Origin: Nothophaeocryptopus gaeumannii
Taxonomy: Eukaryota > Ascomycota > Dothideomycetes > Mycosphaerellales > Mycosphaerellaceae
DNA: 64,000 nucleotides
NCBI GenBank assembly: GCA_031771865.1
Contig: JASISA010000026.1
Span: forward strand, 434,001-498,000
Direction of reading: 5' to 3'
How positions within the stretch are numbered: position 1 is the first letter of the stretch; every line of letters starts with the position of its first letter. Positions 32,755 through 42,342 of this stretch are shown here, piece by piece. The notes below the pieces were generated by a model that saw nothing but the letters and a program-made list of their open reading frames with translations, searched no databases and was not told the DNA's origin. The position numbers were made by a program, and so were the translations under genes.

Positions 32755-34611
32755 ATGGCCATCCTCAGCGAACCCAAGGCCTCTCAAATTCCCACAGAAC
32801 CGGTCAAGGTGCAGGCTGTTGCTAAGATTGCGGAAGTCAGTGGTTCAGTGAGTCCATCAGATGAAGGAAAGATGGACAGTCCGATCCAGGAGACATCTGT
32901 ACCGGCGTCCTCAGAATACAACATCCTCGAACAGCCCTCCCAGACCCAACGCCCGCTCAAAGTAATCGCGATCGGAGCCGGCGCCTCAGCAATCAACTTC
33001 GCTCACGAAGTCTCCAAATCCGATCTCGACATCTCTTTGACTTGCTATGACAAGAATCCAGAAATTGGCGGAACCTGGTACGAAAATCGCTACCCAGGCT
33101 GCGCATGCGACATTCCCTCAGTGAATTATCAGTTATCTTGGGCGCCGGCTGCCTGGTCATCCTATTACTCCTCAGCCCCTGAGATCCTCGCATATTTCAA
33201 GAAAGTCGCCTCCGATTACGATTTACTCAAGTACATCAAGCTGTCGCATCGTGTCGTTGGAGCCCAATGGAACGAGTCCACGCAGAAATGGATCGTCTCC
33301 GTTGAGAACCTGTCAACCGGAGAGACCTTCGAGGACGAGGCGAATGTGCTTATTAACGCATCCGGTGTCCTGAACAAATGGAAGTGGCCCGCGATCCCAG
33401 GACGAGAGACGTTCAATGGCACGATGTTGCACTCCGCAAGCTGGGACACATCAGTCGACCTCTCCGGGAAACGCATCGCAGTTATCGGAGGCGGTTCCTC
33501 AGCCGTTCAAATTGTTCCCAACCTCCAACCACATGTTGCGCATCTCACAGCCTTCCTCCGATCAACATCCTGGATAACTGCTGGATTTGGACAACGATTC
33601 GCTGGACCCAAGGGTGCCAACTTCAGCTATTCCGAAGCGCAAAAAGAAGTTTTCGAAAACGATCCAGTGAAGTATTTGAAGTATCGCAAATGTATTGAGT
33701 CGGAGTTGAATGTGCGATTCAAGTTCATTCTGAACGGGAGCATCGAGCAAGCGAATGCAAGGAAGTTCGCTGAGGAAGACATGAGGAGGCGACTGGCGAA
33801 GAAGCCGGAGATTTCTGATTTGTTGGTGCCAAAGGACTATGCTGTGGGTTGTAGGAGGCCGACTCCCGGCAATGGGTATCTAGAGGCGTTGTGCGAGGAC
33901 AACGTCAGTGTGGTTTCGACGAGTATTGTGGAAATCGTACCAGCAGGCGTGAGGACAGCAGATGGGAAGGTGCACGAGGTGGACGCGATAGTGTGCGCGA
34001 CAGGCTTCGATGTGTCCTGGAAGCCGGCGTATTCAACGATTGGGAGGCAAGGAAAGAATCTGAGTGAGGAGTGGGCCGAGAAACCGAGTACATATCTCTC
34101 CATCACGGTGCCGGATTTCCCGAACTATCTGATCTTCAATGGGCCTTATGGACCGTATGGACACGGATCGTTCTTACCGATCACCGAGACACTGGCGAGA
34201 CACTTCATGCATATGCTGCGGAAAATGTCGGAAGAACGTGTGTCGTCTTTCTCACCGACTCAAGCAGCGGTTGATGACTTCGCGGAGCATCGGAGAAAGT
34301 TTCTGCCTCGAACAGCATGGACAAGCCCTTGTCGAAGTTGGTTCAAAGGTGGAACGGTGGATGGTGAACCAATGATGTGGCCCGGGTCGAGACTGCACTT
34401 CTTCGAGACGATGCGTACGCCGAGATGGGAGGACTATGACATTAAGCGAGAGGAAGCAAATCGATTTGCGTATCTTGGCAATGGATTCGCCGCGAGGGAG
34501 TCAGATGGGAAGGATTTGAGTTGGTATCTCGGTTATCTTGAAGATGGTGACCAGCAGCCAGTATTCACGGACGAAGATGTCAAGGATTTCATCGCGGACG
34601 GATGCTGCTGA
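32755..34611 (+). CDS. Flavin-dependent Baeyer-Villiger monooxygenase
   Basis: This is a single-exon ORF of 618 residues, started at the ATG at 32755 (ATAATGGCC). The class B flavoprotein monooxygenase signatures are present. The FAD Rossmann motif IGAGASA is near residue 74 and the following GGTWYENRYPGCACD block is typical. The Baeyer-Villiger fingerprint F-x-G-x-x-x-H-x-x-x-W-(P/D) is present as FNGTMLHSASWD near residue 220. The NADPH Rossmann motif IGGGSSA is near 244, and CATGFD lies near 420. Such enzymes insert oxygen next to a ketone to form an ester or lactone, using NADPH and O2. The substrate is unknown. The neighbourhood (regulator, transporter, DHCR24-like flavoenzyme) suggests a dedicated catabolic or biosynthetic step. 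There is no signal peptide. The N-terminal 65 residues are variable and polar, as in fungal relatives. Confidence 0.92.
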   Translation: MAILSEPKASQIPTEPVKVQAVAKIAEVSGSVSPSDEGKMDSPIQETSVPASSEYNILEQPSQTQRPLKVIAIGAGASAINFAHEVSKSDLDISLTCYDKNPEIGGTWYENRYPGCACDIPSVNYQLSWAPAAWSSYYSSAPEILAYFKKVASDYDLLKYIKLSHRVVGAQWNESTQKWIVSVENLSTGETFEDEANVLINASGVLNKWKWPAIPGRETFNGTMLHSASWDTSVDLSGKRIAVIGGGSSAVQIVPNLQPHVAHLTAFLRSTSWITAGFGQRFAGPKGANFSYSEAQKEVFENDPVKYLKYRKCIESELNVRFKFILNGSIEQANARKFAEEDMRRRLAKKPEISDLLVPKDYAVGCRRPTPGNGYLEALCEDNVSVVSTSIVEIVPAGVRTADGKVHEVDAIVCATGFDVSWKPAYSTIGRQGKNLSEEWAEKPSTYLSITVPDFPNYLIFNGPYGPYGHGSFLPITETLARHFMHMLRKMSEERVSSFSPTQAAVDDFAEHRRKFLPRTAWTSPCRSWFKGGTVDGEPMMWPGSRLHFFETMRTPRWEDYDIKREEANRFAYLGNGFAARESDGKDLSWYLGYLEDGDQQPVFTDEDVKDFIADGCC

Positions 34612-34682
34612 GATCATCAGCAAGATAGGTGCTACTTTTGAGAGGGGATTTCAGGCGTAGGTAGAGATAGATCGAAGCCACC

Positions 34683-36461
34683 TCAAGGCTCCCTGGGCAC
34701 CCAGTTTCTCCATGCCGGATTTCTAGCCTGAACGTAGTCCTTGCTCTGAATCGATTTTCGTAGGCCGTAGATACCAGGGACAGGCCACATCTCCCTAAGG
34801 CGTTGCGTCCAGCTAGATCCTGCCTTGGACTTCCGCTCCGCCTCCACATCGACATGTACTTTTTCCCAGACAGAGGGCAGTGTGGTCGCATGATACTTTT
34901 GGCGTAGCGCCTCATACCAAGATCGGTCGAAGTCTTTGTCGAAGTCGCTTTCGTTAGAGTAAGTCTGAGCGTATAGCCATTTCATGCCGCTCAGTTCCTG
35001 CAAGGTGGCTTCGATGTCCTTGTGGGCTTGAATGAAGCCTTCAGATGTCGGCGGAGCTTTCCCCCATAGACCAATGTTCAGCATCGGCTTCAGCGTCTTG
35101 TCGTCCGATTCATATTCGGCCAAATGAGGATGCATTGTTGGGTGAGGGCTTTGCTTGAGCGGACACAACCAAAGTGGCCAGATACCCGTCATCCTGTCCA
35201 TTCGGTCTACGAAATCAGCAGCTCGGTCATATGGTAGGGCAAGGTCTTGAATAATCATCTGCTCCGAGCGGCCACTAGCATGAAGTGCATTGTAAAGCAT
35301 GCGTGTATGCAGGAAGTCGTCGAGCCACCATCTCGTGAAGTTGTTGAATGGAAATTTGAAATAGTCGAACGGCGCCTGGCCGACCCAGAAGCCGCCGCGA
35401 TCGTATCTGAAAAGATAGTCTGGCAGTGGGATTGCATCCGGAGATGGCTCTGTCTGCTTTGCGATGCGATCCTTGACGTAGAGGTAGAACCATGGGTCTT
35501 TCGAGTCGCTGAAGCGCCGTATTGACACGCCTGAGGAAGGCTCATCTGTCATCTTGCCGGTGACAATGGCTCCGCTCGTTTGCGAGTACATGATACCGTC
35601 GATGTAGTCGAACTCGTCGGGTCTGGAAGTGAAATTTTGGAGCTTCCGTACTGCGTCTTGCATGCTTGACACCGGGTGATACGCCGCCTCTACGAACTTG
35701 GCGGCGTTCACAAGCTGTAGCTCTACCATTGTCGTGACGCCGAATGTGCCGACTGCGCCTGCCGCTCCACGAAACAAATCTGCATGCTCGTTCTCTGACG
35801 CAGTGATGATGTCGCCATTGGCCAGCACCATCTCCACTTTATTCAGCGTACGGTCGAAGAAGCCATGCTTGAAGCTGGAGCTCTCACCCGCTGTGCCTGA
35901 GTATCCGCCGCCCACTGTGATGCCAGGGAATTCCATCACTACTGGTGGGACCAGGCCATGCTTCAGCGTCTCTTCGACGAGTCTATCCATGGGGACATTT
36001 GGCTCGACCAGAGCTGTTCGCCTTTCAGTGTCCACGGATACAACATGGTTCAGCTTGCTGGTGTCCACCACAGTCTTTGGGTCTCTGCCCATTGCCGACT
36101 TTCGCGTACTGTTTGTAGAGCCATGATATATGCGAAATTTCTCTTTGCGTTCGTGGAAGCCTCGTACTCGCTCTGCGATGGTCTCGACTGCTCGTTGATG
36201 CTCCTCGATGGAGGTGGGTGCTGTGCCTCCTCTGGTGAGAAGATGTCTTCTCTGGGGCAGTCTGAGGAGAGCAGGGCCTAGACCTAGACTCGTAGGCCGT
36301 GTAGAGTTTCGTGGTATCGATCGAGCTGCGGTCAGGGTTCTGTGATAGACAGAAGACAAAAGAGATGTCTCTCGAGATGTCCTGGCTCTGAGCAGGCACC
36401 GGGAGCAAACATAGCTCTCACGCAGCGCACGGGCTGTGAGAGCGGCTCTGCTGCCGCTCAT
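34683..36461 (-). CDS. DHCR24/Delta(24)-sterol reductase-like FAD-binding protein with mitochondrial-type N-terminus
   Basis: This is a 592-residue ORF if started at ATG 36461 (MSGSRAALT). An upstream ATG reads into a GTAAGT-like sequence and is less likely. The FAD-PCMH domain (residues about 90-310) contains the family features SKLNHVVSVD, ALVEPNVPMDRL, PPVVMEFPGITVGGG and GESSSFKHGFFDRT. The C-terminal half has WLCPLK and related blocks of the DHCR24/DWF1 family. Animal and plant relatives reduce the sterol side-chain Delta24 bond. Fungal ergosterol synthesis does not need this step, so the substrate may be another isoprenoid. The first 80 residues are Arg/Ser/Leu-rich with almost no acidic residues, like a mitochondrial presequence. 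It is convergent with the BVMO, with stop codons 71 bp apart. Confidence 0.85.
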   Translation of the reverse strand: MSGSRAALTARALRESYVCSRCLLRARTSRETSLLSSVYHRTLTAARSIPRNSTRPTSLGLGPALLRLPQRRHLLTRGGTAPTSIEEHQRAVETIAERVRGFHERKEKFRIYHGSTNSTRKSAMGRDPKTVVDTSKLNHVVSVDTERRTALVEPNVPMDRLVEETLKHGLVPPVVMEFPGITVGGGYSGTAGESSSFKHGFFDRTLNKVEMVLANGDIITASENEHADLFRGAAGAVGTFGVTTMVELQLVNAAKFVEAAYHPVSSMQDAVRKLQNFTSRPDEFDYIDGIMYSQTSGAIVTGKMTDEPSSGVSIRRFSDSKDPWFYLYVKDRIAKQTEPSPDAIPLPDYLFRYDRGGFWVGQAPFDYFKFPFNNFTRWWLDDFLHTRMLYNALHASGRSEQMIIQDLALPYDRAADFVDRMDRMTGIWPLWLCPLKQSPHPTMHPHLAEYESDDKTLKPMLNIGLWGKAPPTSEGFIQAHKDIEATLQELSGMKWLYAQTYSNESDFDKDFDRSWYEALRQKYHATTLPSVWEKVHVDVEAERKSKAGSSWTQRLREMWPVPGIYGLRKSIQSKDYVQARNPAWRNWVPREP

Positions 36462-36524
36462 ATCGATGCACAGCAGGACCAGGACCTTCTGTTGATACTT
36501 ACGCTTCATGCTAGGGTATTTCAC

Positions 36525-37565
36525 ATTCGACTGTCAATGAACGAAGACGACACGAGCACGCGCCTGACGAAAAGTTTAGCAGGGGTCGTGAATTGAGTTT
36601 TCGGGTTCGTATTGATCCTGTGGTGACTTCACCACAACGCGTTCAACCAACTTCAGCAAGCCGACACCCAAGAAGCCGTCGCTGCCTTTCTTCTACAACT
36701 ACTTTCTCCATTGACTTAAGATATCGTTGCACTACCAATGCCCTGGACATCGACACTACGAGACTACTTGCGAAACAGTCGTAGTGCCAAGTGTCACTCA
36801 CGGGTTGGGGTAGGCGTTGGGACGACGCGGGAAAGCCCACATGTGGATTGTTCGTTCGTAAGAAGAGCGAATCGATTTTGCAGGCAGGTACACGGAGGAC
36901 GATGCGACAGTAGGACATAGTCGGCCATGCGCAAACGCCCTCGGCTTCCCGCGACGGTAACACTACTGCTAAAAACACTGCTGAACCCCCGAGCTAGCAG
37001 CATCCGCCCTTACTGGTTCTACAAGCCCATCTCTTGGTTCACGGTTGTCCAAAGATACTGGCTCAATGCATACGTCTGAACACCTTGACAAGACTCTCAT
37101 GCGTGGGTTACTTCAGCAAATTGACCCTGAGCTCCTTCGAGAACTTACCACAGTCTTGCTCCTCTCCATTGATCGCTCGCAGTGGACCTCGAGGCGCCGC
37201 GTGTGGATGAACGCGCACCGCTGCAGATTCGGCAATCCCGGTGGACTTTGCAGTTTCGAAAGAAGAACCTAGCGACCTAGATATCAGTCCTTCGGGCGAC
37301 AGGTAGTTTTGTATACAGTAAAGGCTTCATCCGGACTGACCCGAGGTTCAAACCCCCCACTGTTTCGTACGAATGCCCTCGGGAGATGTGCAGATTTAGC
37401 AGAGATTTACCAGAGGCAACGCGGCCAGAGAGAAGACGCGCATTAGGACTGAAGCAATGAATCCTCGGTCTCAATGCGAGATTGGCGCGTACGTCCTTCA
37501 AAGGAACTGGCCTGCTCAAAATATGAAAACCATCACGAGACAGGACTCGACAAGACAGCGAGAAC
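36525..37565. other. Intergenic region, no gene seen
   Basis: The part next to 36525 is the likely promoter of the DHCR24-like gene. Short frames on both strands lack features. A GGTTCAAACCCC box near 37347 resembles a tRNA B-box but has no matching arms. Confidence 0.4.
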
Positions 37566-38273
37566 ATGGCTTCACGCTCGCTCAACCGACATACAACACC
37601 TGCGTCCTTCACGACCCTGATAGCTTGTACACTGGCATCGTTGACCTGCAATTCAACAGGCCTAAATACCACCATTGGCCTCTACCCAATCACTACCGCG
37701 GGAACCACCATCGCCCAAATCGCCGCTTCAACCAACCGCGGCCTCTGCGATATAACCATGCATGGCCAACGTCACGATCCTTCCAAACGTAGGCCAGGAA
37801 ATCCTCATTCTCGCACAAGTCTGTGAACCGGATAACGCCTCCTGCGTCGTACTACGCTACAGCGGACCCAGCACCTGCGTCAACGGCGGTCCAAGACTCC
37901 AAGACACCTTCAATGGGGACACCTACCAAATCATAGCCGACTGTCTCCAAAGCACCGTAGAATCATTCATGGCCGACGCCGTCTTAGGTCCCAACTCCAC
38001 ATCCGCATCTCCAGATGATGTCCGCGAAGTGGGACAATTTCTCAAGACAACACAGTACGAGCCAAGTAGCTGCGAAATTCAGCCATTTAGCTTCACGAAT
38101 GGGACGTACAAGGATCTGCGGAGTACCACGAGACTACTGTGGGGCAGATCATGATGTTGAGTCCGACGTACAACTATAGTACTTACTCGGTAGACGAAGA
38201 AAGCGACCCGCCGACTATTACTTTGCCGATGAATTGTAAGATGGGCCAGGGGAACGTTACGGTTTTGAGTTGA
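37566..38273 (+). pseudogene. LysM-domain secreted protein gene broken by two frameshifts
   Basis: The ATG at 37566 opens a signal-peptide-like N-terminus (hydrophobic TTLIACTLASL followed by polar Asn/Thr-rich sequence). A LysM-like segment starts at GLYPITTAGTTIAQIA and runs to NRGLCDI. The frame is then lost at a CATGCATG duplication (37757-37764) and regained in another frame, which carries VTILPNVGQEIL and AQVCEPDN, the expected LysM end. A second shift of one base near 38113-38120 moves to a third segment with VGQIMMLSPTYNYS and the stop at 38271. LysM proteins bind chitin oligomers and, in plant-associated fungi, can hide cell-wall chitin from hosts. As read, the gene would make only a short truncated product. 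Sequencing error is possible, but the four-base tandem duplication is a natural mutation type. Confidence 0.7.
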
Positions 38274-38916
38274 GATGCGAGTTTGCGTGATACTTAAACG
38301 TCGCACGGTGGATGCACGGGACGAGGGCAGGTCCAACGAGCCCTCTGAGCAGATTCTGGAGCGCTCACGTGCACTGACACATGGTAGAGACCTGAAGGCT
38401 TTCGAACATCCCAGTGATCGATGGACAAAAGTACATACACACTATGTCAACGTTTTGTGTGCCTGAGGCCTAAATGCTGACTAAGGCTTGGCGCCGCGAA
38501 CCTCCTGCACCTCGCGACCTTTCGCCTGACGAGTTCTGCACCTCAATCATTACCTTACGAAATCGTGACATTCAAATTCCGTTATTGAGCTATGGCACAT
38601 GAGATCTCAATTCCCAAGCTCGGCAGAAGATGGCGGTACGCTTCCACGTGAGGCCGTCTTGGCCTCGCTGAAACATCTGTGACGGTGCGCGAGCTTACGG
38701 CCGCAACCTTCGGGAGAATTACTACACCCCTTCACGGACCCGAATGTCTCGACAAAGGCAAGCTGAAGGCGGAGGTAAGGGAAAGCTGCAACGCGATTGG
38801 TTCAAGAAAGATGGAATCGCAAAACGGTACGCCTCTGGATGCGTGGGCGCAAGCCTCCCTCGTGTAACAGCAACGCCCCAAGAGATGGTATAAGACTTGA
38901 AGACATCCCCAGCAGT
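38274..38916. other. Intergenic region, no gene seen
   Basis: No supported frame. The in-frame extension of the next gene upstream of 38917 lacks an ATG with family similarity, so this interval is taken as its promoter and leader. Confidence 0.4.
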
Positions 38917-39957
38917 ATGAGCGATCAGGTGAACTTTCCATCTATTCCGAGTACGACTACAAGTAAACAGACAACGGCGTATCCGGAACATCAATACACC
39001 AACCGACAGAGCATCCGTTCTGACGAACACGCGCCGAAAGAATTCTACAGTCCGCAGCAAAAGCCTATCAAGATGTCTCGAGCAGGACAAGACTTCATCG
39101 GCCTTGTGCCACCAAAAGACACTCGACCCAAATCTGCCTTCTTAGGCCCAGCAGGTGGATGGTCTCTGTTTCGCGACCAGTTCGAGATCCAAACATGGCT
39201 GGCGATCGGAGCAGTTGTTCAAGGCCTCCTTTACCTCCTCGCAGGCAGCTATACTTTCCTCCCAGCATTCTTCTACCTCCTCATCAGCGCCTTCGATACC
39301 CTCGCTATGGTTCAAGGCTGGAAACGAAATATCTTCATGGACAATGTGATCATGAAAAAATTCTCATCGCAGATCCCAAATGAGCTTGGCGAGTATGGCA
39401 ACGAACCGGCAAACGAGGATGTCGTCGTGTTTCTCATTGGGACAAGGTCTAATCACCCACTTGGTATTTTGGCTCCAGGGTTCAAACAACTAGGCGATTA
39501 CTTCGAGGGGATGGCCAAAGATCTCGACACCCACAACGAGGAGTTCGGATACCTAGGCATGACAAGCTGGATTAACACCTCCGACCGTACAACCAAATCC
39601 GAACTCCTGATGGTCGCCTACTTCCGGACAACCGAAGGCCTGCACGCCTTCGCCCACTCCAAATACCACCGCGAGGGCTGGGACTGGTGGAACAAGAACA
39701 TCAAAGGCATGCCACACTTGTCGATTTACCACGAAGTGTACCATGCGCCCAAGGGACATTGGGAGACGATTTATGTGAATTCGCATGCGAGCGGGATGAA
39801 TTCGACGAGTTTCAAGGTGACTGACAAGGAGACTGGAGGCGTGAAGTGGGCGAGTCCGGTGGTGGATGCTAGTAAGGGGTTGTTGAAAACTAGTGCTGGG
39901 AGGATGAGTAGGAGTCGGGGGGAGGAGCATGAGAAGTATGGAGAGGATCCGTATTAA
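38917..39957 (+). CDS. Monooxygenase af470-like family protein (DUF4188, PF13826)
   Basis: This is a single-exon ORF of 346 residues from ATG 38917 (CAGTATGAGC). The N-terminal 75 residues are polar. Residues about 85-135 contain two adjacent hydrophobic helices (WLAIGAVVQGLLYLLAG, TFLPAFFYLLISAFDTLA), which suggest membrane attachment. The family core follows: VVVFLIGTRSNHPLGILAPGFKQLG, LLMVAYFRTTEGLHAFAHSKYH, W-x-WW and LSIYHEVYHAPKGHWETIYVN. Members include the fumagillin-pathway protein af470. The fold resembles a dimeric alpha-beta barrel with a buried active site, and the exact reaction is unknown for most members. The gene lies near but outside the presumed BVMO cluster. The C-terminal tail is Arg/Ser-rich and disordered. 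Confidence 0.82.
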   Translation: MSDQVNFPSIPSTTTSKQTTAYPEHQYTNRQSIRSDEHAPKEFYSPQQKPIKMSRAGQDFIGLVPPKDTRPKSAFLGPAGGWSLFRDQFEIQTWLAIGAVVQGLLYLLAGSYTFLPAFFYLLISAFDTLAMVQGWKRNIFMDNVIMKKFSSQIPNELGEYGNEPANEDVVVFLIGTRSNHPLGILAPGFKQLGDYFEGMAKDLDTHNEEFGYLGMTSWINTSDRTTKSELLMVAYFRTTEGLHAFAHSKYHREGWDWWNKNIKGMPHLSIYHEVYHAPKGHWETIYVNSHASGMNSTSFKVTDKETGGVKWASPVVDASKGLLKTSAGRMSRSRGEEHEKYGEDPY

Positions 39958-40374
39958 GGTAGAGGACGGCTAGGGAGCAGCTCTCTTGAGTGACGATGAA
40001 GAAGACTTATATTTGAATTTTGGCTCCAGCGTCGGGCGTTTGGAACACTTAGTTGCTCAATATCTACTACAACAGATTCTTGAAGGCTACAATTCACTGT
40101 TCACTGTACCCGATCCGCCCCAACTGATCACCATCCTCGCGAGATTCCAACAGGAGACTCAGATGTCTCACAGCGCACTCTAAAGCTCCGGTTCATACAC
40201 CAAAGACTGGGCAGACCAATCTCGCTCGCCGCATCGTGTCTCAGACACTGAACGAACTGATCTTGTCAATTTTGGCATATATACTCTCAATCATCCCTTC
40301 CACCTGCCACCAAACTACCATCCTGATAAAGATAGACCCGATATCAAAGTACTTCAAACTTAAGCACAAGAACA

Positions 40375-40722
40375 ATGGCAAGCAACCCCGAAATCGACAT
40401 CGACATCGAAGACCTAGTCCACACCGTCAACCCTGATCAACTCGAGATCGAAGTCAAAGTTGACATCATCGATAACTCTTATCTATAGGCAGTTATGAGG
40501 TTGCCAAAGTCGAATCTTAAAGTCTGTAAGCTATGCATCGGTCGCACCATCAAATGCTCAGCGGTGGGCTGATTTCCTACAGAAATCTCACCACTAGATG
40601 AGCCTCAAAGGGTGGCGATGAAGCAAGAAGTGAAAAGCAGCGTTGAGTCTGGATGGTGGGCGGAGATGAATCGTGTTGTGCTCGCCGTCTATCTCGCCCA
40701 TTTGGAAGGTCACGAGTTTTGA
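40375..40722 (+). CDS. Possible small acidic protein gene with two short introns
   Basis: The ATG at 40375 (ACAATGG) opens an acidic frame (DIDIEDLVHTV) ending after 37 codons. The frame resumes after a possible GTCAAA...CTATAG intron. After a GTAAGC...CACTAG intron it ends in a coding-like run with PQRVAMKQEVKSSVESGWWAEMNRVVLAVYLAHLEGHEF at 40600-40722. The last stretch looks selected (amphipathic helix, Trp pair), but donor strength is weak for the first intron. No family is recognised. Treat this as a candidate only. Confidence 0.3.
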
Positions 40723-40836
40723 GATGCAGTCGATGACTTTGGAGATATCATGTTCGATATGTCGTCAGCTCCAATTGCTGTCCGATTCTATTCCACCTCA
40801 TCCGCTTTGACTTTAGATGCTTCGCTTTTGGTATCA

Positions 40837-42342
40837 TTATGTCGTTTCTTCCGTCTTCTCATAACCCTCCGTCTTGATATCATGCAGTCCGAGATCTTCT
40901 TCCTCATCATGCGTTCGCGTGTAATCTTCCAACTCGATCTTCGGGTCCGGCTCTGGCGCGGTAAGACTTTGCACGTATGACCCTTGCAAAGGGTCTGAGA
41001 GGATTAAAGTGAATTCTTTCCGTCCCTCGATGGCTTCTGTGAGGAGGGTGAAAAAGTCTTCCCAAGCTGTCTTGCTGTCGGCTGCCATGGAGTCACCAGC
41101 GCCTTCTGGAAGGTCTGCATCCCCATCTTCAAGGCCGAAAGCTTGTGCTCGCAGGTCTCTCCGTATTTGAGTCATGATGCCTTCTACTGTTGTGAAGCGG
41201 CCACCCATCGTCCCTGGCTCCACTCGTAGTTGGAGCTCTGGACAGTGTAATGATGCGCTCTCGCCTTTGAGGATGTCTCGTGCCAAGTCTTCCGATGTGC
41301 TGACTTTGAGGGTGATCCTGCGGCCCTTCTCTGGTACCTCACCGCCGGTCTTGACTTCATTACTTCGGTAGCCGCAGTGGTCGCATACTGTTGACATGAG
41401 CACCACCTGCTTAAAGTACGGAATGTTGACCATCTTCATGTTGGTCGTGCAAGGTCTTGTGCAGCCTGGACACGATGCAGGGAAGGCGTAGACTTGGTCC
41501 TCCACGATGTCATCCTCCTGGTCCACGTTGCTGGCCTGTGACACGGGTTGACCATCACCGCCAACCATTCCTTCCGCATGATACTCCGGACGTACTGTTG
41601 GCTCTGGCGCCTGTGATTCTGGCCGAGGCACATCGTCTCCTAGTCCAAGCTGCGCATTCTGTGCTGGTGTTCGGACGTACTCGCTCTTCGCCCATTTGCC
41701 CGCAGCATCCCCTGGCTTCGGCTCTATCGTGCTGTTTCCACTCGGGTCGTCTACTGAGATCATGAAAGGGTATCGGTGTCCGTTCAGCATATCCTCCAGG
41801 CTCCGAATGATCTCGGCAATCTTCGCTCCCACCTCCGGCATTTGCCTCATGCGCTCCTCTTGATGTTGTTCCAAGTCGGCTTTTACTGCACCGACAATGC
41901 CCTCCACATTGGAGTACTGTCCCTTCCCAGGTGGAATTTCCAGATCAATGTCCTCAATCTTGAACGCGCACACATCGCTCTTGACCAAATTTCTTTGCAA
42001 GTCCTCCTCTTTCTCCACTCTCAGCGCATACTTTGCGCCTTTCGGTTGAATCTGTCCAGCAGATTGGATCTCGTTGTTGTGGAAGCCGCACTCCTCGCAG
42101 GAGAAGGACATGATGACGATTTCGCGGAAGAAGGGAATCTTGGTGAGCAGCATTTTTGTGGTCCCATCGGCGTGGCAGTTCATGCATAAGCTCTCGATTT
42201 CTTCCACCACCTTTTGCTCTTCGCTCATCGTGTTGACTTGGCGGCCCATGTCCTCGAACAGATCCTGCGCGGTCGACTTGGAGGCATTCGATGCCTCGCC
42301 ATTGGGTTGCTGTGCCATGTCTGTTGCTTGCGGTAGGCCCAT
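40837..42342 (-). CDS. ZPR1: ZPR1 zinc finger protein
   Basis: This is a single-exon ORF of 501 residues from ATG 42342 (MGLPQATDM). The upstream frame extension starts from a GTG and is not used. It has two tandem ZPR1 modules. Module 1 has C-M-N-C ... C-E-E-C with the F-F-R-E-I-V-I-M-S-F-S strand. Module 2 has C-P-G-C ... C-D-H-C-G-Y-R-S-N-E-V. Each C4 finger is followed by an all-beta domain (for example GRRITLKV and the EGIMTQIR helix). ZPR1 binds eEF1A and acts as its folding chaperone, and shuttles to the nucleus on growth signals. Length fits the fungal family (about 480-510). A linker of about 70 polar residues separates the modules. It looks intact and gives a good local check on sequence quality. 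Confidence 0.95.
   Translation of the reverse strand: MGLPQATDMAQQPNGEASNASKSTAQDLFEDMGRQVNTMSEEQKVVEEIESLCMNCHADGTTKMLLTKIPFFREIVIMSFSCEECGFHNNEIQSAGQIQPKGAKYALRVEKEEDLQRNLVKSDVCAFKIEDIDLEIPPGKGQYSNVEGIVGAVKADLEQHQEERMRQMPEVGAKIAEIIRSLEDMLNGHRYPFMISVDDPSGNSTIEPKPGDAAGKWAKSEYVRTPAQNAQLGLGDDVPRPESQAPEPTVRPEYHAEGMVGGDGQPVSQASNVDQEDDIVEDQVYAFPASCPGCTRPCTTNMKMVNIPYFKQVVLMSTVCDHCGYRSNEVKTGGEVPEKGRRITLKVSTSEDLARDILKGESASLHCPELQLRVEPGTMGGRFTTVEGIMTQIRRDLRAQAFGLEDGDADLPEGAGDSMAADSKTAWEDFFTLLTEAIEGRKEFTLILSDPLQGSYVQSLTAPEPDPKIELEDYTRTHDEEEDLGLHDIKTEGYEKTEETT

Noticed and set aside
36462..36524. Longer start for the DHCR24-like protein
   Set aside because: The upstream ATG runs straight into GTAAGTATC, which looks like a splice donor, and the extra residues lack family support.
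37340..37375. GGTTCAAACCCC resembling the B-box of a tRNA gene
   Set aside because: No A-box at the right distance, T-stem pairing is poor and no acceptor stem complement is found.
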